Below are positions 23,397-34,275 of a DNA stretch of 64,000 nt, in pieces. Below the pieces are notes generated by a model that saw nothing but the letters and a program-made list of their open reading frames with translations, was not told where the DNA came from and did not search any database. The DNA comes from Carposina sasakii (Eukaryota; Arthropoda; Insecta; Lepidoptera; Carposinidae), in contig CP053159.1 of assembly GCA_014607495.2 (NCBI GenBank), positions 3,107,501 through 3,171,500 of the forward strand, read 5' to 3'. The position numbers and the translations under genes are program-made. Within the stretch, counting starts at the first letter, position 1. The number at the start of each line of letters is the position of its first letter.

Positions 23397-24035
23397 ACGT
23401 AATTTTTCTCGCCAAATAAGCGACTCTCTTGTCAAATTTTGGGAAATCGAGGAAATACCTACCTCGCAACAAAAATTTACAAAGGAAGAGAAATTTTAAT
23501 GAAAACCACTTTATAAATAATACGAAACCACTCGCTAATGGCAGATTTTCGGTCATGCTTCCTCTTTCCGAGTGCCCAGAGAGTGCACTGGGTGATTCCT
23601 ATTATATAGCTAGAAAGCGATTTTACAATCTAGAGAAAAGATTGTCTAAGGTACCTACTATGAAAAATGATTACATGAACTTTATTCATGAATACGAACA
23701 ATTAGGTCATCTTAATAAAATCAAACGTCCTAATTTCGGGTTTTTTATACTACATCATGCTGTCATTCGCGAGAGTAGCGAAACCACGAAACTGATTTGA
23801 CGCGTCCTGCAAAACTACAAGTAAAAAGTCTCTTAATGACATTCAATATGTAGGACCAGTAGTACAAGATGATCTATTTTCGATATTATTGAGATTTCGT
23901 AGAAATACTTATGTGGTTACAGGTGATGTAGAAAAAATGTGCAGACAGGTTGCAGTTGACCCTAGTCAACGTCATTCACACCAAGTATCGATATCGTTTA
24001 TAGACGGATCGAAGTTAGAAATGTAATAATTCGTA
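23397..24035 (+). pseudogene. BEL/Pao retrotransposon reverse-transcriptase N-terminal region
   Basis: The fragment covers the region leading into the RT of a BEL/Pao polyprotein: FWEIEEIPT, NGRFSVMLPL, LGDSYYIARKRF, EYEQLGH and HHAVIRESSETTKL. After a frameshift near 23797 it continues as DASCKTTSKKSLND and on into a block ending SFIDGSKL near 24015. An earlier frameshift near 23490 also breaks it. It is on the strand opposite to the integrase fragment at 22740-23033, so the two are not one simple deleted copy. Confidence 0.8.
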
Positions 24036-24640
24036 GATCTGACTTTGGTAAGTGCGCTCAAAGCACTAATAAGCCTATCTGTGGAATCGTGACTTGTCCT
24101 GGATAAAGACCCCATATTGCTAACATCTTGCGAGTTAGACAACAACGAGGACCGAGACGGCGGTGGCGAAGCCGGGCGTGTCGGTTCTATGACGCCTGGC
24201 TCAGCAGCTGTCCCTTGGCCCTCAGCACGCGTAGAACATGCCGGTGACGTGTTCCTATTGTTTTCTAATGCTGTTAGGCGCGTCCGCGCCTGGCCCTACC
24301 TCCAGTATTAGTACGTTCGGACATAGTAAATTAAGTTAAATTTAAATGTTCAGGGAGACCAGAAGCGGAAAAGCAATGAAATACGTTCCCACTTCTGAAT
24401 TTAGTGATAATTTAACAATTAATATAAAAAAAACAATTCAACAGAAACACAAAAATATAATGAGCTAAAATAATTACAAAAATTATAATATCAATTATAA
24501 ATTACAAAATCTAAAAGAATGCAAAACGAAAATAGGACACGTCCGAACGCTTCGAAAGCTGGAGCAAAAGTGCCCACCGCACGCTAGCGTGCTTGAGTTG
24601 CCCCCTCCGGTAGTGACGTTGTGTTACATAGGAGATGATG
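24036..24640. other. GC-rich patch of unknown origin
   Basis: A 64-codon plus frame at 24117-24311 rich in Gly/Arg/Ala is followed by GTACGTTCGGACATAG, and 200 bp further by GACACGTCCGAACGC, a loose inverted pair. A perfect palindrome GCACGCTAGCGTGC lies near 24579-24592. Composition is unlike the neighbouring AT-rich DNA. It could be retrotransposon LTR or coding remnant. I do not recognise a family. Confidence 0.4.
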
Positions 24641-24895
24641 CGTCTTCATGTGAAAGTTTCCTCTAACAATATATAATGTCAATAAACTTGCACTCGCAAA
24701 CATTTTTCTGGCACTAATAAAGGAAACCGTTTACTTACCAATAAATATATTATGAAACGACAACGCCATTAATATGGCGTTTATGTTTATGTTGTCACAA
24801 GTCACTACGGTCACTTTTCAACAATAAATAAAATTAATATACAAAAATATTTTCTATAGTCACGCGTCACCAAAAGACCCGTTGTGATACATTAC

Positions 24896-25195
24896 TTAGG
24901 TATTCAGCTGAAAAAAGAGTAACATGGTCTCTTAACCAGTTGATATTCAGCTCTTACAACACCTGTTACCCCTTATAACTCTCTTAAATTTCTGATTCTG
25001 CGCTCTTAAGCAACTTATGTGACACTAGAGCTGAATAATTTGTGCCCATTTAAGTGGTTTAAGGGCTGAATAAGCTCGGAATCAGCTTTTATGCAGCTTT
25101 CTTATACCACTTCAAGGGTAATTGTAGTCCAATATTCAGTTGCTATACAGCCTCTTGTGCTACTTGGGCATAGTTTCGCCATTAATTCCGTCTAT
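24896..25195. mobile_element. MITE-like element with repeated ATTCAGCT motif
   Basis: GTATTCAGCTGAA, GATATTCAGCTC, GAGCTGAATAA, GGGCTGAATAAGC, AATCAGCTT and ATATTCAGTTGC occur within about 250 bp in both orientations. This pattern of repeated internal motifs is common in palindromic MITEs. No transposase. Boundaries are approximate. Confidence 0.5.
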
Positions 25196-25289
25196 CTATT
25201 TATTTATCTATCTTAGCTCAGATAGAAGCACTATCCGGCTGCGTTATAGGAGTTAATAGGTATTCACATCAGCTTATTCTCCTTCTCCT

Positions 25290-25525
25290 ATCCTACAGCC
25301 ATTGCTGGACGTTAGCCTCCCCCAGAGCTTGCCATACGGCTTCTACCATGCATAGGGGGGGTTTTTGTCCATAGTCACGCTGTGCAGGCAGGTAACCACG
25401 CAGTGTACCTAAGTTTTCGGACTTCGTTATCTAAATGGGAGGCGCTGCCTATATACCGAAAACCCTTAATCGCCTCTTACGATACCCATGAGCAGACATG
25501 GGGTGAAGCTATTCTTCTCTGCTCT
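25290..25525 (-). mobile_element. Diverged RTE-tailed SINE-like repeat
   Basis: CATTGCTGGACGTTAGCCTC, GGGTTTTTGTCCATAGTCAC, AACCCTTAATCGCCTCTTAC and ACCCATGAGCAGACATGGGG follow the order of the 17969 copy. The copy is visibly older, with many mismatches. Confidence 0.75.
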
Positions 25526-26207
25526 GAAGATATAAGTTATTAATTAGGTATATTGTGTATGTTGAGTATTACATAAATAGTACATACATTCGGTCGTACT
25601 AGTATACGCCATGTTTTGAATTCGTTAACGCCTCTCCTTCGACTATGATACCTTAGGACGAGACACAATGCGAAAAGGTATGAAAACAACAAATATGACA
25701 AAAAAAGTATGTTTTATCTTTAGCCGTATCTGCCGAATTGAATTTAAAATTGAATATTAAGTAAATGCATTATTATTACCAATAGCTTATATTTCAGTGA
25801 AGAAGAAGAGGTCATCTTCAAAGAGAAATACTTTGACAAAGCACTTGCTTTTAGCGTTCCAATTAGTATCTATACCAAACAATGCAACGTTCGAAAATTG
25901 TAATTTCAATTATTTTGTAATATAAAAGCAATGCTAGCAAACGTTTTCAAAAATACGGACTCTTCATTTAGCGCATTCGTTAAATTGACGTGAAGAAGTA
26001 TATGTATTCGTAATTGTGGAAAAACTTTGCAAACTTCACTGTCGCTTGTAAAATTGTTACGTATAGTTTAAAAGCTCCTTATATAAGGTGTTTTCGAGAT
26101 TAGTGATTTGCTTTTGACACGAAACTAGTAAAAAGAAGTCGTCGATGTCAAACGATTTTACCTTGATATAAGGTATTTTCAAAAATAGTGATTTGCTTTA
26201 GGTAGGT
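25526..26207. other. Intergenic, no gene seen
   Basis: Two imperfect direct copies of TTATATAAGGTGTTTTCGAG / TGATATAAGGTATTTTCAAA with AGTGATTTGCTTT lie at about 26079-26115 and 26163-26201. Otherwise nothing recognised. Confidence 0.5.
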
Positions 26208-26368
26208 AAAAAGATACAACTTTCACTATGGAACCAACTCCGAAATAATGAATAAAAATCAGCTGTTCCATACTTTTCAGTAAAGTAATTTATTCAAGAT
26301 TGTATGGAACAGCTCATTTTTTTTTCTCTATTTCGGAGTTGGTTCCATAATGAAAGTTGTTTCTTTTA
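26208..26368. mobile_element. Foldback MITE, about 160 bp
   Basis: The left arm ACAACTTTCACTATGGAACC then AACTCCGAAATA and AGCTGTTCCATAC is repeated as reverse complement at the right (GTATGGAACAGCT ... TTTCGGAGTTGGTTCCATAA). The loop is short. Arms are about 60 bp with few mismatches. Confidence 0.75.
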
Positions 26369-26795
26369 AAAATAATAAATAAAATCCACAGGCAGGGTCA
26401 CTACCTACTAGACCAATCGGCCGTCAAAGGTGTGTATTGGTATCTATTGTTTCGAATTATTTCTCGTAAAATACAATAATTTGCTGCGCGTCCAGCGGTT
26501 TGCATTCAAACGTGCCGTATATCGAATGTCGTTATGGTAATGGTGTCTATATAATTACAATACTATTTACATTTTGCTATTGGAATTGCCATGTTTGTGT
26601 TAGTAGTCAGGCCATTGTGAGCTTTGCTCGGGGACTCATTAATCTTAATGTCTATTCATATGTTATTGTGGACTTATGTAGGTATGTGTCGATCCGCTTT
26701 GCATGACTATCATGCATTAAGTTTTGTTTTTTATGCAATTGAAATATACCCAATGATACTTCGAAATAATTATGCCATGTTATTATTATTATTTT

Positions 26796-27200
26796 GCGGT
26801 GATAGCCCAGTGGTTAAGACGTGCACCTTCCAAGCGGGAGGCGTAAGTTCGATCCCAGTCACGGGTCCTGTACCAATGAATTTATTTCATGTACAGATTT
26901 TAATGTTTTAAAATTATTGTCACTTAGCTCGTGCCTCGGAAACCACGTACAACTGTTGGTCCTGCGCCTGATCTCTCTCCGATCGTGTCGGCTTTCGGAG
27001 GTGTCGGTCGGAGTGAGGGAATAGAGAGTGTGTTTGCGCACACGCTTGTGCACTTATAATATCTCCTGCGTACCTGGGCCAATCTCTGTAGAGATTGGTC
27101 GCCTTGGCCGAAATGCGGTCGGAGCTTATCGTCATTATTATTATTGTGGGGTTGGTGAAAAGGGAAGCGCTTCCGGCCCCACCGGGCCACTAGTCGTTGT
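26796..27200 (+). mobile_element. tRNA-headed SINE copy
   Basis: A-box-like TAGCCCAGTGGTTAAGACG and B-box AAGTTCGATCCCAGTC are followed by ACGGGTCCTGTACC, GAATTTATTTCATGTA and ATTGTCACTTAGCT. That block order is shared with the minus-strand copy at 3928-4057. The remainder to about 27200 is GC-richer and may belong to the element. Its 3' boundary is uncertain. Overlapping open frames here are not genes. Confidence 0.65.
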
Positions 27201-28798
27201 TTGAGCCATGTATATATTACAATCATTGTGAGAAACTTCGATATCGTGTTCTAGGTTTTGTATTCGACTGTAGGTTCTCTCCTGCATCCGATAGATGGCT
27301 ACGCTACATTATTACTTAAAGCAAAATCGATTGAAATCAAATAATAAATTTCTAGCCAAGGCGCGGGTATCGGGGGTTGTTGAGGGAAGCTTATGTCCAG
27401 CAGTGGACTTCTCATGGCTGATAATGATAAATCAATTTCTAGTATTTTTGAACGATGACGCTGGTTGACTATACGACTACAATTATCTATGTAACTGCAT
27501 AGTGAATGTTAGTCCTGAAATTATGCATTAAAGTTATTTCATGAATTGAGACTTGAATGGAGTTTTGCTACAGTACTATGCTCATAATGTTGAATAAACG
27601 AATGACAAGTACTTAGAATGTTCGAACATTCAGATTAACTAAACAAAACAATAAAACTGAATAGAGATTAACTTTTCAGCTGGAGAAACCTCTTATAATA
27701 ACCTAAATGTAATTTAAATAGCAAGACACTTGCAATTGCAAAACGTTTTTGTTTACAATCATCATTTTTGATGTAGATACAATTAAAATTAATTAACACC
27801 ACAATTGAGTCTTCAAAGATTTCTCACAAAACAGCGCAGTTCGAAATTACCTTCCCACAATGAATTTTCAGCAAGGCCTGTGGTATATACCTCGTATTTA
27901 TTACGCCGGAAAATTAGAAGACCAAAGCGACTGGTCCGTGAAACAGAACATGTCCTATATAAGCAGCATCCTATTTAAATAGGTCGGTATATAAATTACA
28001 AACGTTCCGGCTTAGGAAGAAGCTCATAATTTTCGAAGTAGGAAGCGTTCAGTATTGCGTGCAAATAAAGAAACCGCAAGCAAATATTATAAATATATTT
28101 AATTTCAATATCTTCATTGGACTACCTTTAACCTACTTTATACGGATGGGTTCATTACAAATGTATGTCAAATTTAACGTAACGTTCTGTGTTGTTTTGT
28201 TAACGGAACGTAATGTTTTCTAGAGTCGGAAGAGTCGGCTAAGGAACTCAGGGTCATTCTCTAAGGCAATGAGCTAACAGCTTCTCACTGATCTTTTACA
28301 TCTGAGCCTGCTATGCTAACCGTAGCCGTAGGATATCCTTTACGATCCTGCAGTTCCGGCTACACCATTTTGAGAACACAGCCGGGTATGTGTATGGTTT
28401 CTCGATTGATTCTGTTTTTGGTTTAAGTTTTTTTTTTTTGCGACAACTAGTACATACCTAAATTTTAATTAAATTGTTCATACTAACGTTTAGCATACGT
28501 TATTATATTATTTACAATGTACGTAGATACAATAGAAAACATAGGTAACCCTAGTATTACAACGGTTTTACTAAGACAATACGCTAATTGAAGACAAACA
28601 CTGATTGTCGTACTAAATGGAATAGGCATGTACAATGAAGATTAATAGAAATCAGTTGTAGCTAGGCAGAATAAAATTGGTATAAACTACCTATTGAAAG
28701 TTCTCTTAAAAGAAAAACGAATAGCAAATATAGAGTTGCGACTGTTGCGAGCCTAAAAGTGATTACGTAGGTATTATCTACTTTCTATGAGTAAAAAG
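27201..28798. other. Intergenic, with a short RTE tail at 27385-27432
   Basis: GGTTGTTGAGGGAAGCTTAT then GTCCAGCAGTGGACTTCTCA matches the 3' end of the RTE element at 33838-34275. Otherwise no gene or repeat is recognised. Confidence 0.5.
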
Positions 28799-28986
28799 TT
28801 TTTCCGAGAGGTGGGCAGCAGCGCCTCCCGTATTGACAACATAGTACAAAAATACAAACTGCGGTCACTAACCCGCCTGCCCAGCGTGGTGACTATGGGC
28901 AAATACCCCCTACGGCAGTCTTGTGGCGTGCCCTGGGGGAGGCCTAGGTCCAGCAGTAGACTGCAATAGGCTGATGATGATGATGA
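28799..28986 (+). mobile_element. 5'-truncated RTE-tailed SINE-like repeat
   Basis: It begins within the CCGAGAGGTGGGCAGCAGCG block and continues through AACCCGCCTGCCCAGCGTGG and GGAGGCCTAGGTCCAGCAGT to a (GATGAT)n tail. Apart from the missing 5' part it matches the 50282 copy closely. Confidence 0.8.
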
Positions 28987-28994
28987 ATATGAAC

Positions 28995-29222
28995 TTAGTT
29001 TATGTAAAGCTATTCTTACTATTCGCAAAAATCATCTTCAACGTCTATACGGAGATTTTGTAGACATTTTATATTGGTTGACAATGTACAAAGGAATGAT
29101 TATCCCTATAAGAGATTTCTTCTCCTTATGTACCAAAACTGTAATTAATGTTTGCTGCGCACGAGTGATTCATATGATACCAAACTGTCACTTAAAAATG
29201 TAATCGTATGAAACCACCTACA
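28995..29222 (+). repeat. Left copy of a local direct duplication
   Basis: It shares TCTTCAACGTCTATACGGAG, TATGTACCAAAACTGTAATT and TTTGCTGCGCACGAGTGATT with 29990-30195, about 980 bp downstream in the same orientation. Confidence 0.7.
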
Positions 29223-29269
29223 TATAATAAACCTAACCTACATAGACTTACAATAAAAGTATCTTATTA

Positions 29270-29965
29270 ATAAAATAACCGACAGACCTACTAAGGAAGA
29301 GAAAGGTAGTATGCCTTTACTTGTCTACTTCCAAGATGTCAATTGTAGGACTAATCACGTATGGTGTGCGGTAGTGAGTTCCACAGCTGACTGCATAGAC
29401 AGTGTAGGAGTAGTCCATTTCTATGCAACAGAATGATGACGGGGAGTTTTAAGAAGAGAAGTATAGCTGATCGTAGTGGGCGATCTCTTGAGAACAGATA
29501 ATCAAATCGCTCACGCAAATAAACAGGACAGGGTATATGGTATAATTTACAATAGAAGTGTTAGTATGTGAACATTCCGGCGAAGTCGAAAAGACCATTT
29601 GAGCTCTTTCCGAAATTGAGTTACATGGTCATACTTGCGTAAGCCGTATATAAAACGAATACCCAAATTTTGAAGACGTTCTAGTTTATTGAGCAGCTCC
29701 TCATTGGCATACATAGCAAACATCAGCATAGTCTAATAGTGGCAGAAGAAGGGATTGAGCTAAAGTGATTTTGTGCTAAAAGGTAGCAAATTTTGGAGAC
29801 GTTTAAGTGCATGGAAGGTGGAATACACTTTCCTACTTACCTCACTTACCTGAGATGACCACGATCATACGGTCCAAATGTAAGACCTAAGTTCTTGGCC
29901 TTATCAGTATAGGGTATCACAACCCCATTATATAATAATTGCGGAATGTTGGATTGATTTAAATA
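29270..29965 (-). pseudogene. Non-LTR retrotransposon RT fragment
   Basis: The minus frame reads IPYTDKAKNLGLTF near 29920-29890 and then YANEELLNKLERLQNLGIRF and YGLRKYDHVTQFRKEL at 29729-29560. These are the late RT blocks of CR1/Jockey-type LINEs. The frames are broken between blocks. It lies between the two copies of the local duplication. Confidence 0.75.
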
Positions 29966-29989
29966 TTTTTTGCGTTAAACCTGCTACCA

Positions 29990-30195
29990 ATCTAAAGCTA
30001 TTCAAATTCGCAAAAAATTTCTTCAACGTCTATACGGAGATTTTGTAGCAATATTGGTTGCAGTAGACAAGAATGATAGAAATATTAATTTTTCTCCTTA
30101 TGTACCAAAACTGTAATTAATGTTTGCTGCGCACGAGTGATTCATATGATAAAACTGTCACTTAAAAATATAATCGTATGAAACCACGTCATTTT
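29990..30195 (+). repeat. Right copy of the local direct duplication
   Basis: Matches 28995-29222 with small insertions and deletions. It differs most around the TATTGGTTG segment. Confidence 0.7.
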
Positions 30196-30284
30196 TATCA
30201 GAATAAACATCGTTCTAAAATTAGAGTAATACCTAAAGTTATTAATCGACATTATAAAGCATTTCGCACGTGGTATCAAGGAAT

Positions 30285-30395
30285 TTAAAAAAAAATTTCT
30301 TCAAAAAAAAAAAAATTATATATTCCCAGCATTTTTTTTGCAAAAACTTACTTTAATTTCATGTATAGAGTACGTACCCTTCGTTCAAGTTTATC
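30285..30395 (-). mobile_element. Fragment of the MITE family seen at 48695 and 58556
   Basis: In reverse complement it reads CGAAGGGTACGTACTCTATA then AAGTAAGTTTTTGCAAAAAA and ATGCTGGGAA, the internal core of the two fuller copies. Confidence 0.65.
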
Positions 30396-30760
30396 TACTA
30401 CATAGAAATATGGGACAGACCATGGAGTATATACAAAGGGGAGCTGTCATGCCTAGCATGTTTGAAAATTTTATCTCGCGGCAGCACACCAACACGATGA
30501 TGGTCTGACCAAGTGAAAGGGATTTCATTCATTACCTAGAACTATGAGACGGTAAATGCTGCTTCCGACCGGAGTAGAAGAAGAAGGATTTTTCCTTTTT
30601 TAAAATTGGAATTCAATATGGCTCGGGCGCTTGAATCGCCTGCGGTAGAGTGCACGCTTGCCTCGGACCAGGCACGTCCACATAGAGCGAATAGGCAAAG
30701 CGATTGCCGCGCGAGGCTTTGTGTAGATCCCGCTATTAAAAATCGCCTGGTGGCGATTAC
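30396..30760. other. Intergenic, no gene seen
   Basis: A minus-strand open frame (30542-30871) runs through here into the adjacent MITE and shows no recognisable domain. Confidence 0.45.
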
Positions 30761-30898
30761 TAGAGTGCGTTTCCCCATATAGTTTCTTTGGATGATGGCA
30801 CTAGTTACTACGTGTATGACTACATCGTCTGTGTCACTACATACAAAGATGTTAGTTCCAAATTCAGGCATAGGAGTTATTCTATGAAACGGACTCTA
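30761..30898. mobile_element. Small MITE with TAGAGTGCGTTTC ends, copy 1
   Basis: The left end TAGAGTGCGTTTCCCC and the right end, in reverse complement TAGAGTCCGTTTCATAG, form inverted repeats. A partial second copy is at 22142-22216. Confidence 0.55.
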
Positions 30899-33837
30899 CC
30901 CAAAACCTGCGGTGCCACCTTCTCTATGTACTTGCGCCATTACGTCAGTCCCTCGGGATTCTGAGTGATTTGAGCATCGCATGGGCTGCAAAATATTAAG
31001 GGTTTTCTAACAATAACTCCAGGCTAGTGTTTATAGGTATTGTTCCCTTGAGGCGGACCTGGACACTGTTTTCTTTTAGTAAACGTGAGTTTTCGGTAGT
31101 TTGTGTAGTTTGTTATACTTAATGTCAATACTACTAAAGTATAACTATGTTATACAATGCTTATAACTATGTTGATTTACAAAAATACCTACTTTGCTAG
31201 TTATTACAATCCTCAGTTACTTGATATGAAAATGGAAAAGATTATTTAATTTAATTTAAACATGGTTAATAGATAAAGATAATAAATATAATTTAACTAA
31301 ATTTTTAAAACCAAATTAGTTTTTTATTTTCATAAATTCTTCACGATAACAAATTGAGACTACACCAAAATTCGGAATGGTACCTGCTGCTTACCCATTT
31401 ATACTTCATAAATATTTATTAAAGCAAGTTTCAGAATAACAAACAAGCCCAGAAATTTTCATTGTTTTGTGAAATCGAATACTTTTAAACAACAATAATG
31501 TATAGCCTAACAAAACTTTCCCCGTCCTGTTTGATTTAAAGTAAACAAAAAGTACCAAGCACGAGTTCACTTTCATCTGCCGATGACCGCTTAGACTCAA
31601 ATAATATTTCATAGTCAAAAAGGAAATGTATTCAGAGAGCGCTTTACATGAAGCAGGTGTAAAAAGGAGAGGCGACTAACTCCCACGTCATGAATCGTAG
31701 ACTCAAGCTTCTTACTCATGAAAAATAACTGTTATACCAAAGAATCTGAGACATGAAGTATCTACTAGGTATTCGCTATCTTGCCGATAATCTAAAAAAG
31801 AAAGGTTATTAATAATGTCTTATACGAGGGAAAACGACGTTTATTTACGATTAACGGCCAATTTCAATAAGAGAGATCATGAAATGTAATGAAAACAATT
31901 GAAGATTAAATCTGAGATATGCGAAAAAGTTCAGTTATACAAGTTGGCTGTTAAAATGACAATGAGAAAAGATAGAGACTGAGTCGAAGGAGGTGAGCAT
32001 TTAAAGGCAAATAAGTGGAAAAGGCCTACTCTTGTCATGAAATGTTACTACCTAATAGACATGATGGCAGTTCCTTTTCACCCCTGCTTTATGGCGAAAA
32101 CTCAGTCGACATGATAAATTATGTAATTTGCAACCAACTCCAGTCGGACCAACCGCAAAAACGAAACCGCAAATGGAGTGCCGCACGGAATGCGAACGCC
32201 CGGAAAAAACATACATCGGTAATATTTCCATCTATTTCGTGTTGACGTGTACCGGCCATTTTCATACTGGGTCCGGACCCTTTTTATAATCCACGAAAAT
32301 GTTGGCTTATTCTTATGCTCATGTTGGTAATGTGTGGGGTATATTTTTGTTACTTTGGCAATCCTGACAAGATGACTTTAGTGCCTATGTCTATGTGTAT
32401 TAGGTAATTTCAGATACGTAGTGGTATTTTATTTATAGTATATAAGATGTTTACTTTCGTAATTTTAGGATACAATGTTAGGTATACTACCAGGGCTTCG
32501 ATATACATTAAGTATATTAACATAAAGTGGCGCCCAAAATACAGCACCCAATAATTTACAGTTAACGATAAAATTCACGTTCATTAAAATCGAAAACTTT
32601 TATACTTTCAACTTTAATTTTGGCGCATAATAGCACTGTAAAATCGTGTACTTCTACGATATTATTGGATGCTACAAACCAACCGCATGATAGCTACCTA
32701 ACTGCTACAACGAGATTAACCTGTCAACTACGTAATGAATCGCGAATACGAGTATCAATAGTCACTAACAACCTTTGCCATAACATAAAATGGGCTGCAT
32801 GTGAATATTTATAACTATTGTTAATAATGTTTGTGCCAAATTAAAGCAATATAGTATTCAGAAAGATAAAACTGATTTATAATACACGAACAGAGATTAG
32901 TTGAAAGAATTTAAAGAGCGAGAGCAAAACTACTCGTATATCTCACAAATAAAATGCGTAGCAAAATGGGCGAATTAGACCTCCAAATAAAGTAGACCCG
33001 CGTTCTTCACTAAAACAGAACTGCTTAGAAGGATTGTTTTGTCCCGACATGAACAGAGCGAAAGATTATTTGAGACCCCATAAATTTCTCAAAGCCCAAC
33101 ATTTGAGCTTGCCGCGCTTTGCTGGGATCTCTCTTTAAATTGCCTTTTTTCTGTTATGGACAATTAAATTTGAAGATCTTTGGAGTATTTCTACTGAGAT
33201 GTAAGCTATCCGTTTTGGAATGTGTAATATAATCAGTGTTGAAGAGGTGCTTACCTACGTAATGGTGAATAACGTTTGAATTAAGTACTTTGAAGTCGTT
33301 ATTTAAGTGAATGTTAATAACCCGATATTTTCCTGCTAAGAATATTTTATGTCATCATGACCTATATAAGAATAACTCTTTATAATATAAATTAAAAGCC
33401 ATTACCATTACGTAAATTTTACACTTACTAAACGCATAAAGTAACAAAAATCCGACAAATTTTGGTAACTTGTTATAATAGCAGGGTGAATTCAGATTAA
33501 ATCCGGTAGAACACTAGCCGATAAATTGTGGGTCTTTGCAAAGTCCTCAGATATTTTAAAGGGGGTTACAGAGTCAGACCACAGCCATGCCACCACTATA
33601 CTTCGTTTCAGTTACGAAGTCATTTGACGTAGGCGCTAGTGTCTTTGTAACTCGAATACTGTTCCATTTAGTGCTATGAAGATATGCAAGACTTTGTTAT
33701 TGATACAAACATTTAGTTTACGGACAACTGTATCACTATGAAATTTATTTTCCTGTCTATTTGTACTGTCAATAACTTTGTGGGTTACTAATTTAGTTTC
33801 GCTCCCGGTAATGCATTATTTAATACATATTATTCCA
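30899..33837. other. About 3 kb of intergenic sequence, no gene seen
   Basis: No open frame with a recognisable family, no repeat partner. The 76-codon frame at 32015-32245 was examined and not called. Confidence 0.5.
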
Positions 33838-34275
33838 GTGCGTGCTGCCGGTGATGACCTACGGTGCCGAGACGTGGTCTCTAACTATGTGCCTCATAAA
33901 AAAGCTCAGGATCGCACAGCGAGCGATGGAGAGAGCTATGCTTGGGATCTCTCTGCGTGATCGAATCAGAAATGAGGAGATCCGCAGACGTACAAAGATC
34001 ACCGACATAGCTGAACGGTCCAGCAAGCTGAAGTGGCAATGGGCAGGACACATAGCTCGAAGAACTGATGGCCGATGGAGTCGGAAAGTTCTAGAGTGGA
34101 TACCACGTATCGGCAAGCGCAGCGTGGGAAGGCCACCCGCGAGGTGGACGGATGACCTGGTCAAGGTTGCGGGCGTCGGTTGGATGCAGGCTGCTTCCGA
34201 CCGGTCGGAGTGGAGGTTGTTGGGGGAGGCCTATGTCCAACAGTGGACTTCTCAGGGCTGTAAATGATGATTCAT
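33838..34275 (+). pseudogene. RTE-clade LINE, 3' end with open RT C-terminus
   Basis: A 5'-truncated non-LTR retrotransposon. The frame (33842-34267, 141 codons, no internal stop) is the C-terminal part of an RTE reverse transcriptase: VMTYGAETWSLT, AQRAMERAMLGISLRDRIRN, LKWQWAGHIARRTDGRW, VGRPPARWTDDLVK and EAYVQQW. The ORF stops within the GTAAATGATGA tail. The catalytic YADD block and endonuclease lie upstream of the truncation and are absent, so it cannot be active. Its 3' end (GGGGGAGGCCTATGTCCA) is shared with the SINE-like repeats. A more decayed copy lies at 47045-47305. Confidence 0.85.

Noticed and set aside
32015..32245. 76-codon plus-strand frame
   Set aside because: No recognisable family and no supporting splice or promoter signals.
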